The position numbers and the translations under genes are program-made. Below the pieces are notes generated by a model, which saw only the letters and a program-made list of their open reading frames with translations, searched no databases and was not told the DNA's origin. From assembly GCA_013824685.1 (NCBI GenBank), contig PNOG01000018.1:33086-97085 (forward strand): a DNA stretch of 64,000 nt, in the 5' to 3' direction. The number at the start of each line of letters is the position of its first letter. Within the stretch, counting starts at the first letter, position 1. Origin of the DNA: Coprothermobacter sp. Its GTDB lineage: Bacteria; Caldisericota; Caldisericia; Cryosericales; Cryosericaceae. This document shows positions 45,892 to 53,837 of the stretch, one piece after another.

Positions 45892-47439
45892 ATGAGCAAT
45901 GATGAACGGTTCTCGACCTTGCGGTCGAAAAGAGAGCAGATCATCGCGGGTGGAGGCCCCGCTCGTGTCAAGAAACAGCACGAAGCCGGTAAGTTGACTG
46001 CACGCGAGCGCATCGAGCTCCTGCTGGACCCAGGGTCATTCCAGGAAGAGAACGTCTTCGTGAGCCACCGGAATACCGGGTTCGGACTGGACAAGCAGGA
46101 GTTGCCCGGCGATGGTGTGGTCACTGGTCACGGATACGTCGATGGTCGCCTCATCTTCGTCTACTCTCAGGATTTTACTGTCGCTGGGGGCTCACTCGGC
46201 GAGATGCACGCGGCCAAGATTGCTCATGTTCAGGACCTTGCTTTGAAATTTGGAGCCCCCATTGTCAGCATCAGTGACTCCGGTGGAGCTCGGATCCAGG
46301 AGGGAATTGACTCGCTGAAGGGCTACGCCAGCATCTTCTACCGAAACACGATCAGCTCGGGAGTCATTCCCCAGATTTCCATGATCGCGGGCCCCTGTGC
46401 CGGTGGCGCAGTGTATTCACCAGGTATCATGGATTTTGTCGTCATGACCGACCAGGCTCGCATGTTCATCACCGGCCCCAAGGTCATCCAGAGTGTCACG
46501 GGCGAAGAAGTCACAGACGAGGAGCTTGGGGGTCTGACGGTACACGCGGAGAAGAGCGGCAACGTTCACCTGGCGGCAGCCAATGATCAGGAAGCCATCC
46601 AGCAGATCCGCGAGCTCCTGTCCTATCTGCCTGCGAACAACAGCGAAGACGCTCCTGTGGCACAGAGCGACGACCCCGTCGATCGAAGCACCGCCGAAAT
46701 CGGCGACATCATCCCTGTGGAAGCGAACAAGCCGTACGACGTGCGCAAGGTCATAGGGAGTCTGGCAGACCAAGGCAAGTTCTTCGAGATAGCTGAGGGT
46801 TTCGCAAAGTCGATCTGCGTAGGCTTCGCGCACATGGGCGGGCAAGTCGTGGGAGTGGTTGCCAATCAGTCCAGGTCGATGGCAGGAGTCTTGAACATCG
46901 ACAGTTCGGATAAGGCGGCCCGCTTCGTCCGGTTCTGCGATGCATTCAACATTCCGCTGCTCACCCTGGTGGATGTCGGCGGATACCTTCCGGGCGTCGA
47001 TCAGGAGTACGGGGGTATTATCCGGCACGGAGCCAAGCTTCTCTACGCCTTCTCGGAGTGCACCGTGCCCAAGGTAACGGTGATCCTGCGCAAGGCATAT
47101 GGTGGAGCGTACATTGCGATGTCGTGCCGGGACCTCGGCGCAGATTTCGTGTTTGCCCTTCCCTCTGCCGAGATCGCCGTCATGGGCGCAGATGGCGCTG
47201 CCCAGATCATTTTCTCGAAGGAGATCCGCGAGGCAGCAGATGCGGACGCCACTCGTCAAGAGCTCATTGCCGACTACAAGGATAAGCTCTACAACCCCTA
47301 TGTGGCCGGAGAGCGCGGTCTCGTCGACGACATTCTGGAACCGTCCCAACTGAGAAGCCGCGTCATCCGATCGTTCAGAGCTGCAGCGAACAAGCGCGAG
47401 GAACGACCGACGCGCAAGCACGGGAACATCCCGCTGTAG
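45892..47439 (+). CDS. mmdA: acyl-CoA carboxyltransferase subunit (methylmalonyl-CoA decarboxylase alpha type)
   Basis: A 515-residue carboxyltransferase of the PccB/MmdA family. It transfers the carboxyl group between an acyl-CoA and biotin: HEAGKLTARERIELLLDPGSF, DFTVAGGSLGEMHAAKI, the oxyanion glycines in GAPIVSISDSGGARIQEG and IAGPCAGGAVYSPG, and VDVGGYLPGVDQEYGGIIRHGAKLLYAFSE. The neighbouring biotin carrier and OadB-type pump argue for a sodium-translocating methylmalonyl- (or similar) CoA decarboxylase rather than an ATP-dependent carboxylase; no biotin carboxylase is present here. Confidence 0.92.
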   Translation: MSNDERFSTLRSKREQIIAGGGPARVKKQHEAGKLTARERIELLLDPGSFQEENVFVSHRNTGFGLDKQELPGDGVVTGHGYVDGRLIFVYSQDFTVAGGSLGEMHAAKIAHVQDLALKFGAPIVSISDSGGARIQEGIDSLKGYASIFYRNTISSGVIPQISMIAGPCAGGAVYSPGIMDFVVMTDQARMFITGPKVIQSVTGEEVTDEELGGLTVHAEKSGNVHLAAANDQEAIQQIRELLSYLPANNSEDAPVAQSDDPVDRSTAEIGDIIPVEANKPYDVRKVIGSLADQGKFFEIAEGFAKSICVGFAHMGGQVVGVVANQSRSMAGVLNIDSSDKAARFVRFCDAFNIPLLTLVDVGGYLPGVDQEYGGIIRHGAKLLYAFSECTVPKVTVILRKAYGGAYIAMSCRDLGADFVFALPSAEIAVMGADGAAQIIFSKEIREAADADATRQELIADYKDKLYNPYVAGERGLVDDILEPSQLRSRVIRSFRAAANKREERPTRKHGNIPL

Positions 47440-47450
47440 GAAGGACAGCT

Positions 47451-47720
47451 ATGATTCGTATGGATGTGCACGGGCAGGACGTGACCGATGAGGAGTTGGC
47501 TGTCGTTGCAGGAGCAGCATTGGCTGCGGCCGAAGAAAACGAAAGCCCTGCCTTTCTGGCCGATTTGTCCGCACTTGACGACGCCTCTGCAGCGGCAGTC
47601 ATGGCCGCTCTGGCTGCTGCCGGAGTGTCGTTCCAGCAGCCAGAACCGCCGTTGCCCCCTGCTAACGCGGCATGGAGACGACCACCGCATGAACAATCAG
47701 TCAGGCCGCGCTGGCGCTGA
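47451..47720 (+). CDS. 89-residue soluble small subunit of the decarboxylase, novel
   Basis: Lies 11 bases after mmdA and 14 before the biotin carrier gene, with AAGGACAG as ribosome binding site. The product is acidic and Ala-rich in its first 60 residues (DVTDEELAVVAGAALAAAEE) and Pro/Arg-rich at the end (AWRRPPHEQSVRPRWR). No membrane helix is present, so it is not an OadG/MmdD-type anchor. The layout (x-T-x-E-E-L-A near the start and an AWR-like end) recalls the small epsilon subunit of actinobacterial acyl-CoA carboxylases, but this is an impression only. Its position argues for a complex component. Confidence 0.65.
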   Translation: MIRMDVHGQDVTDEELAVVAGAALAAAEENESPAFLADLSALDDASAAAVMAALAAAGVSFQQPEPPLPPANAAWRRPPHEQSVRPRWR

Positions 47721-47734
47721 CGGGAGGATAGACA

Positions 47735-48148
47735 ATGAAAAAGTACAGGATCACCGTTAACGGTAAGACGTTTGACGTCGACGTGGAAGAGGTAGGCGCG
47801 CAGAAATCCGGATATTCGCCAGTGTCAGCTCCGGCGGCCGTTGCCCCTGCGCCTGTTCCTGCACCAAAGGCAGTGGCTGCTCAGGCACCTGCCGCGAGCC
47901 CGGCGACCCCAAGAACCGCTGCTCCGGGAGGTGGCGCGACAGCCATGAAGTCACCGCTGCCTGGCAAGATCCTGAAGGTCATGGCGACGCCTGGAAGCTC
48001 ATGGAAGAAGGGCGACACCCTCCTGGTCATTGAGGCCATGAAGATGGAGAACGAGATTCTCGCTCCGCGCGACTGCACGGTCGAGGAAGTAGCCGTCGAG
48101 GCCAACCAGACTGTCAAGACTGGGGATCTTCTGCTCAAGCTTGCCTGA
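47735..48148 (+). CDS. biotin carrier protein (decarboxylase gamma subunit)
   Basis: A 137-residue biotin carrier. N-terminal strand KKYRITVNGKTFDVDVEEV, a flexible Pro-Ala linker (about 30-65), then the biotinyl domain with the biotin-accepting Lys in EAMKMEN and KSPLPGKILKV before it. It moves the carboxyl group from MmdA to the membrane decarboxylase subunit. Followed by a hairpin before oadB. Confidence 0.95.
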   Translation: MKKYRITVNGKTFDVDVEEVGAQKSGYSPVSAPAAVAPAPVPAPKAVAAQAPAASPATPRTAAPGGGATAMKSPLPGKILKVMATPGSSWKKGDTLLVIEAMKMENEILAPRDCTVEEVAVEANQTVKTGDLLLKLA

Positions 48149-48170
48149 AAGGCAGTAGCCTTGTCAGGTA

Positions 48171-48208
48171 GGACACTCCTCGGAGACATCGGTACACGAG
48201 GAGTGTCC
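48171..48208 (+). terminator. hairpin between biotin carrier gene and oadB
   Basis: Perfect 12-bp stem GGACACTCCTCG (48171-48182) / CGAGGAGTGTCC (48197-48208), 14-nt loop, no T-run. It is followed by a separate promoter, so it may terminate or attenuate. Confidence 0.65.
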
Positions 48209-48215
48209 GGCATTG

Positions 48216-48243
48216 TTGGAGAAGTTGTCCAGTCTTGTACAAT
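48216..48243 (+). promoter_or_regulatory. internal promoter before oadB
   Basis: TTGGAG (48216-48221) and TACAAT (48238-48243), 16 nt apart, about 41 bases before the oadB ATG. It would allow separate expression of the membrane part. Confidence 0.55.
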
Positions 48244-48283
48244 GACTACAGGAAGCACACTTCGAGGAAAAGCGGGGTAGCGT

Positions 48284-49408
48284 ATGTCAGAGTTGCTGCG
48301 TGGTATTGTGGGCATGGCAGACTGGCGCGTATGGGCGATGTTCGGCGTCGGTCTTGCGCTTATTTGGCTCGCAGTGAAGAAGGAGTATGAGCCGAATCTC
48401 CTTCTGCCCATGGGCTTTGGTTGCCTGCTGGCCAACATCCCGTTTTCGTCGGCGGTCGGCGGTGGCTTCCTGGACGTCTTGTTCAAGGGTGGTATCACGA
48501 ATGAGCTTTTCCCCATCCTCATCTTCATCGGCGTGGGAGCCATGATCGATTTCGGTCCACTCCTGCAGGATCCCGAGATGTTGTTCTTTGGGGCGGCAGC
48601 GCAATTCGGAATCTTCTTTACCATGATGCTGGCTCTGCTGGTCGGACGCATCCCCGGCGTCATGGGCATTCCAGGTCTCAGAGAGGCTGCTGCAATCGGA
48701 ATCATCGGGGCAGCCGACGGACCGACGGCGATCTATGTCGCTACGCGGTTTGCTCCGGCCTTGCTGGCCCCGATCACCGTGGCCGCCTATTCGTACATGT
48801 CGCTTGTCCCAATCATTCAACCACCGGTCATTCGGGCGCTCACGACCCGCGAAGAGCGCATGATTCGCATGGAGAACCCTGAACACGAGGTCTCGAAGAC
48901 GGTGAAAGTCATCTTTCCCATTGCTGTCACGCTCATCGCCGGCATCATAGCGCCCATGTCCGTGGCGCTGATCGGCAGCCTCATGTTTGGCAACCTGCTG
49001 CGCGAATCCGGCGTAACGGAGCGTCTCTCCAAAACTGCTCAGAACGAGCTTTCCAGCTTGGTGACCATCTTGCTGGGCATCACGATAGGGTCCTCTATGG
49101 GAGGGAAGCAATTCCTGAATCCGACGACGCTCCTCATCATCGCGATGGGTCTCATTGCCTTTGTGTTCGACACCGCGGGTGGAGTCCTCTTCGCGAAGTT
49201 AATCAACCTGTTCCGGAAACGAAAGATCAACCCGATGATCGGCGCGTGCGGCATATCGGCGTTCCCGATGTCTGCCCGCGTCATCCAGAAGATGGCGCAA
49301 CAGGAGGATGGCAGCAATTTTATCATCATGCATGCTGTTGGCGCCAATGTGGCAGGGCAGATCGCCTCCATCATCGCAGGAGGCCTGATCCTGGCCCTGG
49401 TGCGGTAG
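48284..49408 (+). CDS. oadB: sodium-pumping decarboxylase beta subunit
   Basis: A 374-residue membrane protein with about nine or more helices that decarboxylates carboxybiotin and exports Na+. The key Asp is in GIIGAADGPTAIYV; NELFPILIFIGVGAMIDFGPLL, SYMSLVPIIQPPVI and the C-terminal MIGACGISAFPMSARVIQK block are the OadB/MmdB/GcdB signatures. ATG 48284 follows a GAGGAAAAGCGGGG region. Completes the pump together with mmdA, the biotin carrier and the small anchor downstream. Confidence 0.96.
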   Translation: MSELLRGIVGMADWRVWAMFGVGLALIWLAVKKEYEPNLLLPMGFGCLLANIPFSSAVGGGFLDVLFKGGITNELFPILIFIGVGAMIDFGPLLQDPEMLFFGAAAQFGIFFTMMLALLVGRIPGVMGIPGLREAAAIGIIGAADGPTAIYVATRFAPALLAPITVAAYSYMSLVPIIQPPVIRALTTREERMIRMENPEHEVSKTVKVIFPIAVTLIAGIIAPMSVALIGSLMFGNLLRESGVTERLSKTAQNELSSLVTILLGITIGSSMGGKQFLNPTTLLIIAMGLIAFVFDTAGGVLFAKLINLFRKRKINPMIGACGISAFPMSARVIQKMAQQEDGSNFIIMHAVGANVAGQIASIIAGGLILALVR

Positions 49409-49417
49409 GAGGTGGCT

Positions 49418-49552
49418 GTGGATCCTGTTGTTGCCGAAGGTCTCCGCATCAGCGGACTGAGCTATGTCCTCATCTTTGTCGTGCTGGGGATCTTCTACGG
49501 TCTCATCAAGCTTCTGTTGAAGATGTTCCCTCGAAGGGACGATTCGGCGTAA
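49418..49552 (+). CDS. OadG-like 44-residue membrane anchor of the decarboxylase
   Basis: GTG 49418 with TAGGAGG upstream, 9 bases after oadB. The peptide begins MDPVVAEGLRISGLSYVLIF: an N-terminal E-G-L motif, one membrane helix of about 24 residues and a short basic/acidic tail (LKMFPRRDDSA), matching the N-terminal part of the gamma (OadG) or delta (MmdD) subunits of sodium-pumping decarboxylases (PF04277). It is shorter than usual because the Pro-rich soluble tail is absent. It is too short for most gene finders. Confidence 0.72.
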   Translation: MDPVVAEGLRISGLSYVLIFVVLGIFYGLIKLLLKMFPRRDDSA

Positions 49553-49600
49553 CCGGTAACACGAGTTTCCGCCCGTAACGGACTCGTGAAGGAGGCTGGA

Positions 49601-50425
49601 GTGAAGAAGCTTCGGATGATTCTTGCCTTGACCATGGCAGTGACGATGGCAGTGTCCGGTTGTGGTCCGCGTAGCGTGGTACGGCCCACGATCATCTCGG
49701 GGACGATCAAGCCGGTAGCCCTGATCGCTCAGGCTATCGCTGGCACCGCGTTGCAGGTTCAGGTTCTTGCCGGAGACGACGGAGCACCTCTCCAGAATGC
49801 GCAGGAACTTGCCTCCGCGAGTGCTGTCGTTTTTCAGACCGGAACCTCTATCGATACATGGTCCAGCGAGATGGTTCAGGAGAGCGTGCGCTTGGTTAGT
49901 CTCTCTGCCGCATTGGACAAGGGCACGTCGGACGGTTCATGGTTGTCTTTTCGGGATTCCGCAGACATGGCTCGCCTGATGCGCGATACGCTGGATGCCC
50001 TGTATCCGGAGCTGAAGGAGCAGTTCGACTCGCGATATGCAGTGTTTATGGACCAGTGCAGCCAGGCGGATGGTCGACTGAAACGGCTGGTCTGGAGTGC
50101 TGGTACCAGGGCGTTCCTCGCAGGGGACACAACGTGGTCAAGAGCAGCCGGGGACTTCGGGCTGCGGGTTGTGGTTCAGCCAGGCCTGAAGGGCCTGGAC
50201 CTCTCGGGAGCAGAGGCGGCCTCGAGAGTTGCCGAATGGGGGTCCGGAGAGAAGACCTGGGTCGTCGTCGTGAATGTCACCCCTGGAGGCAGTACCGGAG
50301 TCAGCCGGCAGTCAAACGGCATCGTTGCCTGCAGTCTGGACGCTCTCGGCGCAACTGCTGAAGGTGCCTTCGTGCCTTGGCTCGAACATCAGCTGACGCT
50401 CCTCGGGTCGGCGATCGGGAAGTAG
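49601..50425 (+). CDS. degenerate ZnuA/TroA-like lipoprotein
   Basis: A 274-residue lipoprotein: signal peptide with lipobox AVSGC (Cys near 23), then a fold with the SBP cluster 9 (ZnuA/TroA) pattern: TIKPVALIAQAIAGTALQVQVLAGDDGAPLQ followed by ELASASAVVFQTG. In metal-binding members the P-H-x-Y-x-P motif holds the first His; here it reads GAPLQNAQ, and the second His region also lacks His. Metal binding is therefore doubtful. GTG 49601 follows AAGGAGG. No znuBC genes are adjacent. Confidence 0.6.
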   Translation: MKKLRMILALTMAVTMAVSGCGPRSVVRPTIISGTIKPVALIAQAIAGTALQVQVLAGDDGAPLQNAQELASASAVVFQTGTSIDTWSSEMVQESVRLVSLSAALDKGTSDGSWLSFRDSADMARLMRDTLDALYPELKEQFDSRYAVFMDQCSQADGRLKRLVWSAGTRAFLAGDTTWSRAAGDFGLRVVVQPGLKGLDLSGAEAASRVAEWGSGEKTWVVVVNVTPGGSTGVSRQSNGIVACSLDALGATAEGAFVPWLEHQLTLLGSAIGK

Positions 50426-50514
50426 GCACGCGCAGGCCACGAGGCACGAGCTCGACACCTCTCGGAAGGGCTGGGAGTACTGTTCTGGACTGTGACGGTT
50501 TCTCGATATTCCTT

Positions 50515-50543
50515 TTGCTTTTTGCCCCCACGCATTCTATACT
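50515..50543 (+). promoter_or_regulatory. promoter of the 2-oxoacid:ferredoxin oxidoreductase operon
   Basis: TTGCTT (50515-50520) and TATACT (50538-50543), 17 nt apart. It gives an unusually long leader of about 165 nt before porG. Confidence 0.65.
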
Positions 50544-50549
50544 GTTGAC

Positions 50550-50713
50550 CTGGGAAGGGCTGGGGGTCGTCGCTTGACACCATGTGCTTCTGGTTGTGTC
50601 GTTCCTGCATGGTTGCCTCCAGGAGGGGCTCTGCACGTCTTGCAGGGCATTCTGGCTGAATGTATGCCATGGAACCACGAATCTGCGGTCGAGGTCTGGA
50701 AAGAGGAGGAAAC
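50550..50713 (+). other. long 5' leader of the por operon
   Basis: About 164 nt between the predicted start site and porG, containing a small CCTCC-AGGAGG hairpin near 50620-50632 and no credible ORF. Possibly regulatory, no known element recognised. Confidence 0.3.
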
Positions 50714-51280
50714 ATGAAGGAAGTCTACGAAGTCAGAATGCATGGCAGAGCAGGCCAGGGAGCCAAGTCGGGGTCCCAGTTGCTGGCCGAGGCAGCGTTC
50801 AGTGAGGGCAAGTACATCCAGTCTTTCCCCGAGTATGGGTCTGAGCGTCGTGGGGCTCCGACGGTCTCGTACACGAAGATCGCCGAAAAGGTGCTCAGGA
50901 GCCATGAGCCGATTGTCACCCCCGATGTCGTCATGGTGCTCGATTTTGGCATCATGCGCTCCATTGCGGTGGCAGCGGGGTTGCCTGACACCGGCATCCT
51001 CATCGTCAACACCAAAGTCTGTTCCGCTGAGATTAAGAAGTTGGCGCAGTTCAACGGCACCCTGTACGGTGTCGACGCTACTGGCATCTCGCTGGAGTTG
51101 CTGGGCATGGACACACCCAACGTGCCAATGCTTGGGGCACTCGTGAAGTTGACCGGCATCGTCAAGATGGAGTCGCTGGAGAATGTCTTGCGCGAGCACT
51201 TCCTGCCAAAGATAGGCGAAGAGAAGGTACAGAAGAATATCAGCATGCTCCGAAAGGGCTATGAGGAGGTGTTCAAATGA
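50714..51280 (+). CDS. porG: 2-oxoacid:ferredoxin oxidoreductase gamma subunit
   Basis: A 188-residue subunit of pyruvate (or 2-oxoacid):ferredoxin oxidoreductase. N-terminal EVRMHGRAGQGAKSGSQLLAEAA and SFPEYGSERRGAPTVSYTKI are the family signatures; the C-terminal stretch PMLGALVKLTG matches. ATG 50714 follows AGAGGAGG; an open frame further upstream is not homologous. Overlaps porD by ATGA. Confidence 0.95.
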   Translation: MKEVYEVRMHGRAGQGAKSGSQLLAEAAFSEGKYIQSFPEYGSERRGAPTVSYTKIAEKVLRSHEPIVTPDVVMVLDFGIMRSIAVAAGLPDTGILIVNTKVCSAEIKKLAQFNGTLYGVDATGISLELLGMDTPNVPMLGALVKLTGIVKMESLENVLREHFLPKIGEEKVQKNISMLRKGYEEVFK

Positions 51281-51627
51281 GCGAAAGAAAGGCATGGCAG
51301 GAACTTGGACTTGGCGTGGAGCTGCCGGCAGCTACATCGCTTGGCTACAAGACCGGTGGCTGGCGTGTTCTGCGTCCTGTCTGGAACGCTTCCGAATGTA
51401 CTCATTGCATGATTTGTGTGGGCTACTGTCCCGATATGGCTATTCCCGTCAGACAGACGGATGAGGGCGTGCCTGGCAAGGGTGGGCGGGTCTTCAAGGG
51501 AGTGGTGCGCCTGGACAGCAACCTTGATTACTGCAAGGGATGCGGTATCTGCGCCCATGAGTGTCCGACCAAGTGCATCAGCATGATTCGCGAAGAAGAG
51601 GCGGAGCAAGCCGCCTGCAAGCTGTAG
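51277..51627 (+). CDS. porD: 2-oxoacid:ferredoxin oxidoreductase delta subunit (ferredoxin-like)
   Basis: A 116-residue protein with two [4Fe-4S] clusters: CTHCMICVGYCP (residues about 41-52) and CKGCGICAHECP (about 86-97). N-terminal segment TGGWRVLRPVWNASECT is typical of PorD. Transfers electrons from the TPP site of PorB to ferredoxin. Confidence 0.95.
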   Translation: MSERKAWQELGLGVELPAATSLGYKTGGWRVLRPVWNASECTHCMICVGYCPDMAIPVRQTDEGVPGKGGRVFKGVVRLDSNLDYCKGCGICAHECPTKCISMIREEEAEQAACKL

Positions 51628-51639
51628 GGAGGAGATGTC

Positions 51640-52809
51640 ATGAGAGTGAAGAAAGCGATTACGGGAGCACAGGCAGCTGCTGAAGCGATGCGCCAGATCA
51701 ACCCCGACGTCGTCGTCGCCTACCCGATTACGCCTCAGACGCCGATCGTGGAGCAGTTTGCAGAGTATGTCGCAGACGGAATTGTCGATACAGAGATGGT
51801 GCCCGTTGAGTCAGAGCATTCAGCTATGTCAGCAACTGTCGGGGCAGAGGCAGCGGGAGCCCGTGCCATGTCGGCGACCTCGTCCCAGGGGCTTGCCCTG
51901 ATGTGGGAGATCGTTGCCGCGACACCAGGCCTCCGGCTGCCCATTGTCATGTCGCTGGTCAACCGGGCGCTATCCGCCCCGATCAATATCCACTGTGATC
52001 ATTCGGATGTCATGGGGGTGACCACTGTCGGCTGGATTCAGATCTTCAGTGAGAATGCGCAGGAAGTCTACGAGAACTTGCTGCTCGCCATCCGTGTCGC
52101 CGAAGACCCGAGGGTGCAACTGCCGGCCATGGTCAACCAGGATGGGTTCATCACCAGCCATGCGGTGGAGCCAGTCGAGATCTTCGATGATGCTCTGGTA
52201 CGGAAGTTTGTCGGCGTGCGGTCGCTGGACCGTGCTCTGCTGGATGTCGAGCATCCGAAGAGCGTCGGACCGTTGGTCCTGCCGGACTACTATTTTGAGT
52301 TCAAGCGCGCTCAGGAAGAGGCAATGAGCAAGGTATTCGAAGTCTATCGTGAGGTCGGCACCGAGCTCTCAGCGATCACCGGCAAACAGTACCCATTCTT
52401 CGAGACCTATCGTACCGACGATGCGGAAGCTGTGGTCGTCGTTCTCAATTCGGCTGCAGGCACTGCGAAGGCTGCCGTCGACGCCATGCGTGCCCAGGGC
52501 AAGAAGGTCGGGATGCTCAAGCCGATTCTCTTCCGGCCGTTCCCGTACGCTGAGATCCGCGACGCTCTGAAGGATGCTCCCGTCATCGGTGTTCTCGATC
52601 GATCGATGGATTTCGGCGCCTATGCTCCGGTCTACACCGAGTTTCGCAATGCGCTGTGGGAACTGGACAAGCGACCGGCAATGCAGAGCTACATCTATGG
52701 GTTGGGTGGTCGCGACATCATGACCACGGAAATCGAGGCCGTTTTCGAGGAACTGCTGTCCGGCAAAGTCGACCCGGAGCATCAGCGGTACATCGGACTG
52801 AGGGGGTAG
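51640..52809 (+). CDS. porA: 2-oxoacid:ferredoxin oxidoreductase alpha subunit
   Basis: A 389-residue subunit: ITGAQAAAEAMRQINPDVVVAYPITPQTPIVE, then EHSAMSATVGAEAAGARAMSATSSQGLALM and MVNQDGFITSH; C-terminal transketolase-like part VGMLKPILFRPFPYAEIRDAL. YPITPQTP is the typical substrate-domain start of pyruvate:ferredoxin oxidoreductase alpha subunits. It binds substrate and CoA with PorB. Preceded by GGGAGGAG. Confidence 0.96.
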   Translation: MRVKKAITGAQAAAEAMRQINPDVVVAYPITPQTPIVEQFAEYVADGIVDTEMVPVESEHSAMSATVGAEAAGARAMSATSSQGLALMWEIVAATPGLRLPIVMSLVNRALSAPINIHCDHSDVMGVTTVGWIQIFSENAQEVYENLLLAIRVAEDPRVQLPAMVNQDGFITSHAVEPVEIFDDALVRKFVGVRSLDRALLDVEHPKSVGPLVLPDYYFEFKRAQEEAMSKVFEVYREVGTELSAITGKQYPFFETYRTDDAEAVVVVLNSAAGTAKAAVDAMRAQGKKVGMLKPILFRPFPYAEIRDALKDAPVIGVLDRSMDFGAYAPVYTEFRNALWELDKRPAMQSYIYGLGGRDIMTTEIEAVFEELLSGKVDPEHQRYIGLRG

Positions 52810-52814
52810 CAGAC

Positions 52815-53759
52815 ATGCCTACGCTGCAAGAAATCGCTTTGAAGACGAGTGGTGCTGATGCCCGAATCGTGTCCGGCCATCGGATGTGTTCCGGTTGCAG
52901 CATTGGACCTCTCATCAAGACTGTTCTCGCTGCCTCCGACAAGCCAGTCATCGTACTCAGTGCGACAGGCTGTCTTGAGGTTGTAACGACGATCTATCCG
53001 TTTACGGCTTGGAATACACCATGGATGCATGTGACATTTGAGAACGCAGCTTCGGTTGCCGCAGGTGTTGAAGCCGCGTACAAGGCTCTGAAACGTCGCG
53101 GCAGGATCGAGGGTGATGTCAACATCCTTGCGGTTGGCGGCGATGGCGGTACGTACGACATCGGATTCCAGGCCCTGTCTGGAGCGCTTGAGCGCAGACA
53201 CAAGTTCATGTACCTTGTCTACGATAATGAGGGCTACATGAACACCGGCAACCAGCGCAGCGGTGCGACCCCGTTCGGTGCCAGCACGACCACCGTTCCG
53301 GCGGGGAAGGTCAGCTTCGGCAAGCCACAGTGGCGAAAGAACCTCGTGGAGATTGTTGCGGCCCACCGTATTCCATACGTCGGCCAGGCAGCAGTTCACA
53401 ATACGCTGGACCTGTACAAGAAGGCGCAGAAGGGTTTCAATGCTGATGGTCCGACGGTTCTTGCGGTGCTGCAGCCCTGCACGACCAACTGGTCCTTTGA
53501 TCCCGCACTTACCATGCTGTACTCCAAGCTGGCCGTCGAGACCAACTTCTGGCCACTGTACGAGGTCGAGAACGGTGTCGTGCATATCAACACCAAGCCC
53601 TCCAACCGCAAACCGATTGAGGACTTCCTCAAGGGTCAGACGCGGTTCAGACATCTGTTCAAGCCCGGGAACGAACACGTCATCGCTGAGATGCAGACCA
53701 TGATCGACGATGAGTGGGCCCGTCTGCTCAAGATCGAGGAGTCCGGCATTCAGTTCTAA
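52815..53759 (+). CDS. porB: 2-oxoacid:ferredoxin oxidoreductase beta subunit (TPP-binding)
   Basis: A 314-residue TPP-binding subunit with the metal-diphosphate motif GGDGGTYDIGFQALSGALERR and YDNEGYMNTGNQRSGATPFGA. Fe-S Cys residues are seen in HRMCSGCSIGP and SATGCLEV, and in VLQPCTTNW. PorG-D-A-B order and the GATPFGA loop fit pyruvate:ferredoxin oxidoreductase, though related enzymes act on other 2-oxoacids. Followed by a terminator that overlaps the next promoter. Confidence 0.96.
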   Translation: MPTLQEIALKTSGADARIVSGHRMCSGCSIGPLIKTVLAASDKPVIVLSATGCLEVVTTIYPFTAWNTPWMHVTFENAASVAAGVEAAYKALKRRGRIEGDVNILAVGGDGGTYDIGFQALSGALERRHKFMYLVYDNEGYMNTGNQRSGATPFGASTTTVPAGKVSFGKPQWRKNLVEIVAAHRIPYVGQAAVHNTLDLYKKAQKGFNADGPTVLAVLQPCTTNWSFDPALTMLYSKLAVETNFWPLYEVENGVVHINTKPSNRKPIEDFLKGQTRFRHLFKPGNEHVIAEMQTMIDDEWARLLKIEESGIQF

Positions 53760-53775
53760 CCGCCTGAGTCTCGCG

Positions 53776-53803
53776 TTGTATTCGTCAGCCCACCGGCTAC
53801 AAT
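53776..53803 (+). promoter_or_regulatory. promoter of the flavodoxin-ferritin gene, inside a terminator hairpin
   Basis: TTGTAT (53776-53781) and TACAAT (53798-53803), 16 nt apart. The -10 lies in the loop of the hairpin 53785-53816. Confidence 0.5.
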
Positions 53804-53816
53804 GGCGGTGGGCTGA
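53785..53816 (+). terminator. hairpin after porB
   Basis: Perfect 11-bp stem TCAGCCCACCG (53785-53795) / CGGTGGGCTGA (53806-53816), 10-nt loop, no T-run. Confidence 0.65.
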
Positions 53817-53837
53817 TTGCGTCAGAGGAGCAACTCA

